Made by a program: the position numbers and the translations under genes. A stretch of DNA of 11,306 nucleotides, from NCBI RefSeq assembly GCF_000208925.1, contig NW_001915196.1, forward strand, positions 4,026 to 15,331, read 5' to 3'. The notes beneath the pieces were generated by a model. That model was not told where the DNA came from, made no database searches, and saw nothing but the letters and a program-made list of their open reading frames with translations. Within the stretch, counting starts at the first letter, position 1. Every line of letters begins with the position of its first letter. Shown here one piece after another: positions 6,711-11,306 of this stretch. Source of the stretch: Entamoeba histolytica HM-1:IMSS. Lineage: Eukaryota > Evosea > Mastigamoebida > Endamoebidae.

Positions 6711-7562
6711 ATGAAAGTACTCTTGTTACTTGCTTTAATTGCTTTTGCTTTTGCAGAAGAAAATGAACTTGACAACACATTCGATATTGATTTCACTGAG
6801 TTAGATAACGTAGAGCTTTTTGAAGAAGAAAATAATGATGAAGATGATGAATTCCAATTAGACGAAGAAGAAGATGATGAAGAAGATGAAGAAGATGAAG
6901 AAGATGAAGAAGATGAAGAAGATGAAGAAGATGAAGAAGATGAAGAAGATGAAGAAGATGAAGAAGATGAAGAAGATGAAGAAGATGAAGAAGATGAAGA
7001 AGACGAAGAAGATGAAGAAGATGAAGAAGATGAAGAAGATGAAGAAGATGAAGAAGATGAAGAAGATGAAGAAGACGAAGAAGACGAAGAAGATGAAGAA
7101 GATGAAGAAGATGAAGAAGATGAAGAAGATGAAGAAGATGAAGAAGATGAAGAAGATGAAGAAGACGAAGAAGACGAAGAAGACGAAGAAGACGAAGAAG
7201 ACGAAGAAGACGAAGAAGACGAATATGATTTAGAGGAAGAAGAAGAGGATGATGATGCTGTTGCCGAGTCTTTGTTTGCTGAATTTGATGATGAGGACCT
7301 TCTTGACTCTGATGAAGGTCTTGATGATGACGATGAATTAGATCTTGATGATGATGACGAAGATTTAGAAGAAGCAGACTTTTTTGAAGACGAAGAAGAT
7401 GAAGAAGATGATACTGAAGAAGAAGAAGAATATGAATTAACTCAAGAATGGTCAGAACAAGCAAAGTCAGAGGTTCATCCATTAGATAAAATTGAATCAG
7501 CAGAACGACTTCTTGCTGAACTTGCTAACCATCCATATCATGGTATGTATGCACCAGCTTAA
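6711..7562 (+). CDS. Secreted, extremely acidic Asp/Glu-repeat protein, 283 residues
   Basis: It starts with a clear signal peptide (MKVLLLLALIAFAFA, cleavage expected before EENE). Almost everything from residue 17 to ~240 is Asp or Glu. A first irregular acidic segment with hydrophobic residues (FDIDFTELDNVELF) precedes a pure D-E-E tract, residues 56-171. A second irregular acidic region (residues ~172-240, with SLFAEFDDEDLL) follows. The C-terminus, residues 241-283, is mixed and amphipathic (KIESAERLLAELA) and ends HGMYAPA, not an ER-retention signal. Such chains are disordered and could bind Ca2+ or cationic proteins with low affinity and high capacity. Location in the secretory pathway or outside the cell is inferred from the signal peptide. 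I do not recognise a named family. The gene is intronless, with a TATA/GAAC-like promoter close upstream. The plus-strand Lys/Met-rich and minus-strand His/Leu-rich frames over the repeat are shadows. Confidence 0.85.
   Translation: MKVLLLLALIAFAFAEENELDNTFDIDFTELDNVELFEEENNDEDDEFQLDEEEDDEEDEEDEEDEEDEEDEEDEEDEEDEEDEEDEEDEEDEEDEEDEEDEEDEEDEEDEEDEEDEEDEEDEEDEEDEEDEEDEEDEEDEEDEEDEEDEEDEEDEEDEEDEEDEEDEEDEYDLEEEEEDDDAVAESLFAEFDDEDLLDSDEGLDDDDELDLDDDDEDLEEADFFEDEEDEEDDTEEEEEYELTQEWSEQAKSEVHPLDKIESAERLLAELANHPYHGMYAPA
6876..7223 (+). repeat. Perfect 9-nt minisatellite (GAY GAA GAA), 38 copies plus a partial, inside the acidic-protein gene
   Basis: From 6876 the unit GAY-GAA-GAA (Asp-Glu-Glu) repeats without a single indel or amino acid change to 7217, and a last GAC-GAA ends at 7223. 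The only variation is the third base of the Asp codon. Numbering units from 0, units 14, 22, 23 and 32-38 use GAC and all others use GAT. No frame contains a stop across the array. Copy number should be highly variable between strains. Confidence 0.97.
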
Positions 7563-7606
7563 ATTTCAATTAATTAACCAAATGATGTTAGTTTTTTATT
7601 TTAGAG

Positions 7607-7631
7607 CTATTTAAATTTTTAAAAGAAGAAC
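7607..7631 (+). promoter_or_regulatory. Core promoter of the RBR ligase gene
   Basis: CTATTTAAA at 7607-7615 is one base from the Entamoeba TATA consensus GTATTTAAA, and GAAC lies at 7628-7631. The expected start of transcription, about 30 bases after the TATA box, falls near 7637-7645, giving a leader of only ~10-17 bases before the ATG at 7654. An out-of-frame ATG at 7637 opens a five-codon frame whose TGA overlaps the real ATG; it may lie just at or outside the transcript's 5' end. Confidence 0.6.
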
Positions 7632-7653
7632 TTATAATGAAAAAGGATATTTG

Positions 7654-8508
7654 ATGCAAACTAATTATCCTTCAATAGATTTTAAGCTTCTTTTAAAAAG
7701 TGATATAGTTACAAGAAAGAAATTGATTAAGGAATACATTGATCAAAGAAGGATGTTATTGTTTTATAAACGAGACGATGTAGTTAATTGTCCTATTTGT
7801 TATAATGATGTTGACCAATCTTTTTTTTATACCAATCCTAGATGTGGACATAGTTTTTGTCTTTCTTGTGTCTCAGAATATGCTAATGAAAAGATTAAAC
7901 AAGCAAATGGACCTATCCTTTGTCCAGAAAAAGATTGTAATGAAGAAATATCATATAATGATGTTTGTTCTAAATACTTATTATTTAAATAAATAATAAT
8001 AATTCATAGTTAATTAATTATGGTATTATATCTGATCCAGAATTATTAGAACAATATAACTCTACCCTAACACGAATTAGAATTGACAATGACCCAGATA
8101 CTTTATATTGTATTAAATGTGGTACACCTATGATTGGAGAACCTGGAATTACTATGGTGAGATGTGTAAAGTGTGATTATTGTTTCTGTTGCAAATGTAA
8201 TGAACAAGTTTGTTTAAATTAATTTTATAATAAATAAGTTTTATTTAACCACTTAGTGGCATGCTGACTGTACTTGTGAACAGTATCAAAGATGGAAAAG
8301 AGAAAATGGTATGGGTGATGACGCTTTTCAAGTTTATGTCAAAAAAAATACTAAGTTATGTCCTCAATGTCACAGTCCAATTGAAAAAAATGGTGGTTGT
8401 AATCATATTACATGCAGGTGTGGTTTCCAGTTTTGTTGGCTTTGTATGCAACCATATACTAAGGATCATTGGAGGGTGAATAGAAGTGGATGCACTCAAT
8501 ATTCTTAA
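7654..8508 (+). CDS. RBR-type E3 ubiquitin ligase (RING1-IBR-RING2), three exons
   Basis: Exons 7654-7962, 8010-8207 and 8257-8508 join in frame to 252 residues. RING1: Cys46, Cys49, Cys64, His66, Cys69, Cys72, Cys90 and Cys95. IBR: Cys137, Cys140, Cys155, Cys158, Cys163, Cys166 with His171 and Cys174. RING2: CPQCHSPIEKNGGCNHITC, with Cys204/207/222/224 and 229/232, His240 and Cys248 as likely zinc ligands. Cys217 in GGCNH is the catalytic cysteine that takes ubiquitin from E2 as a thioester before passing it to substrate. RING2 is closest in feel to Ariadne (HHARI) and parkin. The protein is short: there is no ubiquitin-like domain, and the chain stops right after RING2, so an Ariadne autoinhibitory domain is absent. 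The N-terminal ~44 residues are a basic helical leader (RKKLIKEYIDQRR). The split ORFs look like separate genes until the two introns are removed. It converges on the AIG1-like gene with 50 bp between stops. Confidence 0.92.
7963..8009 (+). other. Intron 1 of the RBR gene, 47 nt
   Basis: GTTTGT at the 5' end and TTCATAG at the 3' end. It falls between codons, after Asp103. It contains an in-frame stop, so unspliced RNA would encode only a RING1 fragment. Splicing connects RING1 to the IBR domain. Confidence 0.9.
8208..8256 (+). other. Intron 2 of the RBR gene, 49 nt
   Basis: GTTTGT at the 5' end and CACTTAG at the 3' end. It falls between codons, after Gln169, and splits the IBR domain just before the WHADC motif. 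It contains an in-frame TAA. Removal restores the IBR ligand order and the RING2 frame. Confidence 0.9.
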
Positions 8509-8558
8509 TTAAATTTTTTATTGTTTTATATAACGCAAAATAATTAAACAAAAATAAA
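8509..8558. terminator. Shared 3' end region of the convergent RBR and AIG1-like genes
   Basis: Only 50 bases separate the two stop codons. On the plus strand TTAATT overlaps the RBR stop and is followed by T-rich sequence. On the minus strand TTTAATTATTTT follows the AIG1-like stop. Both contain the TAATT-type polyadenylation motif, so the two mature 3' ends probably overlap antisense. Confidence 0.45.
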
Positions 8559-9353
8559 TCAATTTATTCTTTGATAAAGAAAGTTAAATAATTTATTTGA
8601 CAATAATTTAAGATAATAACGTATTAACAATGCACATGGATTAAATATTAATTTAAATATAAGGAGAAATCCCATTATAAAAGAAAGTAAGGCATAAATA
8701 TTCCAATTGTCCATAAAAGGATATGGTTTAATATTATAATAATGGAAATCATAAAGAGTAATTGATGAGTAGAGCAAAAAAGCAGAATATGGACCATATT
8801 TACTAATAAAATAAATTTTATGCACTCTAGTATTTCCTTGTTTGAAGAAGAAACAATCAATCAATAAAAATATTAATGGGAATGTGTGTTCAAAATGTGT
8901 ATAATACCATTCTTCAAATAAGGTTGGTTGCCATTCATCTGTTGCCCTAAAAACTGTTGATGGAGATTTAAAATAAAGAATCCAAAACATCAGAGATACA
9001 CTTATCGCAATAGAAACTGCTGTTTGTTGAATAAATTCAACTACAAAATGTATAAGACGAATATCTTTTTGACGAAGAAATTCTTTATGACTTTTTATAG
9101 TTAGTTCACTTAACAACAATAATGAAAGTTGTCTTAAGAAATTAATAAAGAAATACACACCACAACTCCACATACCGAAGTAAGTCCAAAATCGAGTCAT
9201 TCTTAATAATGTATAATCAGAGTCATACATATGATGTACAGTGATTATATAAATAAAACAAACAACACAACAATCATATAACAACCGGTACTTTGTTTTG
9301 TTTTGTCTCAATATTATTTCTAAATTCCTTTTATTGTATTTAAGTTTGTCCAT
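8559..9353 (-). CDS. AIG1/ADTRP-family multipass membrane protein, probable lipid (FAHFA-type) threonine hydrolase
   Basis: It has 264 residues and about six hydrophobic segments (~24-42, 57-81, 104-128, 155-170, 187-204, 218-240). Family hallmarks are visible: MFWILYF (122-128), then HFEHTFPLIFLLID (153-166), equivalent to the conserved H-x2-H-T-x2-P-x4-E/D block, and KPYPFMD (209-215), equivalent to the YPF motif. In human AIG1 and ADTRP the catalytic residues are a Thr in the first third and the His of the HT motif; they hydrolyse fatty-acid esters of hydroxy fatty acids. Here RFWTYFG places Thr57, and EHTFP places His156, at those positions, so the active site appears intact. I infer an integral membrane lipid hydrolase, probably in the ER; the substrate in an amoeba is unknown. 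The ATG at 9353 is the first in frame; the N-terminal cytosolic segment is basic. No intron is needed, and no GAAC motif is seen upstream. Confidence 0.78.
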   Translation of the reverse strand: MDKLKYNKRNLEIILRQNKTKYRLLYDCCVVCFIYIITVHHMYDSDYTLLRMTRFWTYFGMWSCGVYFFINFLRQLSLLLLSELTIKSHKEFLRQKDIRLIHFVVEFIQQTAVSIAISVSLMFWILYFKSPSTVFRATDEWQPTLFEEWYYTHFEHTFPLIFLLIDCFFFKQGNTRVHKIYFISKYGPYSAFLLYSSITLYDFHYYNIKPYPFMDNWNIYALLSFIMGFLLIFKLIFNPCALLIRYYLKLLSNKLFNFLYQRIN

Positions 9354-9363
9354 TAAATTCTAA

Positions 9364-9450
9364 TTATTTTAAGATTTTTATAATCTTCTTTTCATATCGT
9401 TTTGATTCCCTCAGCAGTGTTTCTCTCATTACTACCTCAAAACTACTCAT
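9364..9450 (-). other. Short ORF of 28 codons just upstream of the AIG1-like gene
   Basis: On the minus strand an ATG at 9450 opens MSSFEVVMRETLLRES and continues to a basic end (KKIIKILK) before TAA at 9364-9366, 10 bases upstream of the AIG1-like ATG. Its base composition is richer in G and C than the flanks and the peptide looks like an amphipathic helix. It could be an upstream ORF if the leader is long, a micro-gene, or the tail of the decayed gene at 9497-9990. No GTTTGT donor links it to the AIG1 frame. Confidence 0.25.
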
Positions 9451-9496
9451 TCTAAAAAAGTCTTGATTTAAATTCATTATCAGAATGGTTATTACG

Positions 9497-9990
9497 TCAT
9501 ACTAACATAATAATTAGTAAAACTAAAAAATTATTTATTATGTTATGATAAGGCAATATTGCAAAAATTCTATTTTTGGAATTATCTCTAAAAATATAAT
9601 CTTTCCATAAAATTGTTACATTTTCTCCTTTTTTTGTGTTATTTAGACTAATCCAAATAAGAAACAAAACATAATGAATGTCTTCAAAATAAACACTTTT
9701 ATTCATTGGACTTTTTGAATTTCTTATATAATGGTGTGTGTATTGCTTTTTTTTTCTTTTATTCTTAAATCAACAAAAAGAACAATACCTTTTACAATTT
9801 TAAACAAAGCTATCTTTGAATAGATGAATTTTTTTATTTTATTTGTAGATAAAATTGTTAAATGATAATCTTTATTGATTCTTTGTGTTTTTTTTAATAC
9901 TTGGTTGTATTGATATTTTTCTATTCTTTTGAATAAAAACTCCTTCTCTATTAATTTTTTTACAACTTTATTCAACTTAATTATTAACAA
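9497..9990 (-). pseudogene. Probable decayed gene of unknown family, in two frames
   Basis: Two minus-strand frames overlap end to end. The first (9990-9724) carries KKLIEKEFLFKRIEKYQYNQ, then ALFKIVKGIVLFVDLRIKEK. The second, open from near 9755 to 9497, carries YFEDIHYVLFLIWISL, KDYIFRDNSKNRIF and ILPYHN. The switch falls at a run of nine T (9747-9755 on the plus strand), where a one-base length change would make one continuous frame of about 170 codons. The first frame has no ATG and is closed by a TAG just upstream, so as it stands it cannot make a protein. A missed 5' exon or a sequencing error in the homopolymer are alternatives. I do not recognise the family. Confidence 0.35.
9935..9957. 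repeat. 23-base direct repeat, copy 1 (copy 2 at 10385-10407)
   Basis: The segment AAAAACTCCTTCTCTATTAA and its next three bases recurs at 10385-10407 with two differences in 23 bases, in the same orientation, 450 bases apart. In the minus-strand reading both encode a similar peptide (KLIEKEFLF here, KLMEKKFFF there). This suggests an old local duplication of part of the decayed gene. Confidence 0.4.
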
Positions 9991-10680
9991 TTTCTACTAA
10001 AGAATTAAACTAAATTCAATCTTCTTTCTTGATTTTCTCTTTTTTTTACCCATTTTATTATAAAAATTATTAACACCACATAGAATTATAATTTAAATAC
10101 AAAAAAAATAAATAATTTCCTTCGATGGTACTTTCTTTGACTTAGACAATTCAGTATTAAATTATTTATTTATATTATTCATTAATTCTGGTAAAATTCT
10201 TATCTACAAACTACTTTAATACTCACCCCATTTTCTATTACAAAAAAAAATTCTCTCTCATTATAATTGTTGTTCCTTAATTACTCATTCAGAATCAGTT
10301 TGTTATTTGTATTGACTAATGTCATTATTTGATTCTTTTAATTAATTACAAATTTCCTTTTTTTTTCTCTTGTTTTTATGAAAAAAAAACTTCTTCTCCA
10401 TTAATTTTATTCAAAAACAAAAGTAAACCAACAACTATCTCTCACCAATTTTATATGTTTATATGATCTGTTGCTTCTTTTCATCTTTCAATTTTTTTCA
10501 GTCATTAGAAGTATTTGGAAATGAAAAATAATTTTACTTAATAGGTGATAATTGGATTTAAAAAGGTTTGCCACATAACTTAAATAAAACCTATGAGACA
10601 AAGAAAATAAAAGAATAATACAATAAAAGGCAATTACTATTCAAAATCTTTCAATGACTCAATAAAGAGAGATATAAACT
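9991..10680. other. Gene-poor AT-rich region
   Basis: No open frame of useful length is seen. The region is T-rich on the plus strand with several homopolymer runs, and holds the second copy of the 23-base repeat (10385-10407). A minus-strand GTTTGT at 10206-10211 could in principle be a splice donor for an exon of the decayed gene, but upstream frames are closed by stops. No RNA gene is recognised. Confidence 0.5.
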
Positions 10681-10715
10681 ATAATAAATAATAAATAATA
10701 ATAATAAATAATAAA
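10681..10715. repeat. AAT-type microsatellite
   Basis: ATAATAAATAATAAATAATA and further AAT/AAAT units run for ~35 bases, about 45 bases upstream of the next start codon. It is a simple slippage repeat in or near the promoter of the gene that follows. Confidence 0.7.
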
Positions 10716-10761
10716 AATTTGAAGTAAAAAACAAAAAATACTTTTAATACAAAAGAAAACA

Positions 10762-11306
10762 ATGAGTGAACCTCATCAAAACATTCCCCTTTCCCAATTA
10801 TTATCACAAAATTCTCAAAATACAGCCAACTCAAGACTAACTTCTATTCGTGGTATACAACCTTCACAACCAAAAATTCAATTTGCACCAAATATTCGAG
10901 CAGCAGGATTTAAGCCAGAAGCAAATAATGGGAATGAAGGACGAACAAAATTGAAAGTTAAAAAAGAACAACCAAAAATTAAGAAAACAACAATTACACC
11001 AACTCCACGAGTCTTCAAACCACGACCAGTTGCACATGGAAATGGTGGATTAGGAATAAGTAATTTAATGATGACAGCAGGAGAAGATATAGGGATGAAA
11101 GAAGAGAATAAAAAAGACAAAAAGAAAGAATTATTATTAAACCCTGAATTAGACTTTGATCCTTGTAATCCAAACCATCCAATTACACTTCCATTAAGAG
11201 ACCCAGAAGAAGAAATAAATGGGGAAAAAGAACAAATAAGTGAACCAGTTTTAGACAAAGAAAAAACATATTATACACCACTTGAAACAATTGAAGAAAA
11301 TCCAAC
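10762..11306 (+). CDS. Partial gene running off the window; N-terminus resembles RNA polymerase III subunit RPC4 (RPC53)
   Basis: An ATG at 10762 opens a frame with no stop through the last base: 181 codons plus two bases. The start is the first ATG after the microsatellite and follows an A-rich leader. The product begins MSEPHQNIPLSQLL and then has RLTSIRG, KIQFAPNIRAAGFKPE, a basic stretch (RTKLKVKKEQPKIKKTTI), PRVFKPRPVAHGNGGLGIS, a Lys/Glu-rich stretch and HPITLPLRDPEEE. RPC4 proteins share an early RLxSL motif, a following F-x-P-K/N segment with basic residues, a long charged disordered region and a later LPL motif before the folded C-terminal dimerisation domain that pairs with RPC5. 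The folded domain would lie beyond the window, so the assignment is tentative. The minus-strand frame at 10878-11258 is an antisense shadow of this gene. No intron signal is seen. Confidence 0.5.
   Translation, partial: MSEPHQNIPLSQLLSQNSQNTANSRLTSIRGIQPSQPKIQFAPNIRAAGFKPEANNGNEGRTKLKVKKEQPKIKKTTITPTPRVFKPRPVAHGNGGLGISNLMMTAGEDIGMKEENKKDKKKELLLNPELDFDPCNPNHPITLPLRDPEEEINGEKEQISEPVLDKEKTYYTPLETIEENP

Noticed and set aside
6876..7223. Possible CRISPR-like or regulatory tandem array
   Set aside because: Units are contiguous 9-mers without spacers and lie in frame within a protein-coding gene.
6793..7482. Minus-strand His/Leu-rich frame and plus-strand Lys/Met-rich frame over the repeat
   Set aside because: A 9-nt repeat with no stop in any frame leaves all frames open; only the Asp/Glu frame has a signal peptide and non-repeat ends.
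7805..8479. Separate small ORFs in the RBR region (7805-7996, 8261-8479, 8311-8508)
   Set aside because: Removing two GTTTGT...TAG introns joins three in-frame exons into one RBR ligase with the full set of zinc ligands; the others are shadows or exon pieces.
8675..8860. 61-codon minus-strand frame
   Set aside because: Lies in another frame inside the AIG1-like gene and shows no independent features.
10878..11258. 126-codon minus-strand frame, Ser/Phe/Pro-rich
   Set aside because: Antisense of the plus-strand gene starting at 10762, whose frame is open to the window end and has a better protein-like composition and motif order.

Overview
The window looks like nuclear DNA of an Entamoeba-like amoebozoan. 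The evidence is: extremely AT-rich intergenic DNA; compact genes with very short leaders; short introns (47, 49 and 106 nt) that all begin GTTTGT and end in TAG; upstream motifs resembling the Entamoeba core promoter (GAAC element, GTATTTAAA-type TATA box, AAATTCA initiator); TAATT-type 3' end signals at several stop codons; and a secreted/lysosomal receptor of the CPBF type. I cannot fix the species from sequence alone.

Layout. Positions 1-1769 contain no intact gene. They hold AT-rich low-complexity DNA and, at about 594-1067, a frameshifted and stop-interrupted remnant of the restriction-like endonuclease end of a LINE. Next are a large type I membrane protein with six tandem PPC-like modules (1770-4439, CPBF family) and an unrecognised 151-residue protein (4638-5093). 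The two-exon ribosomal protein L12 gene lies on the minus strand (5176-5785) and carries a strong hairpin inside its intron. A small Ser/Thr-rich two-helix membrane protein follows on the minus strand (5981-6379). It shares a divergent 331-bp upstream region with a secreted, extremely acidic protein (6711-7562) built around 38 perfect 9-nt repeats. A three-exon RBR-type ubiquitin ligase (7654-8508) converges, with a 50-bp gap, on a minus-strand AIG1/ADTRP-family membrane hydrolase (8559-9353). Positions 9354-10761 are gene-poor, with a small ORF and a probably decayed gene. A plus-strand gene open to the window edge begins at 10762; its N-terminus resembles RNA polymerase III subunit RPC4.

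The genes do not form an operon or an obvious pathway; this is ordinary mixed eukaryotic gene order. Three products probably enter the secretory/endomembrane system (CPBF-like receptor, acidic secreted protein, AIG1-like hydrolase). I see no clear novel defence or mobile system. The points most worth checking are the intronic hairpin of L12, the conserved catalytic Thr/His pair in the AIG1-like protein, the six-module receptor, the nested duplication history of the acidic repeat, and the LINE endonuclease remnant.
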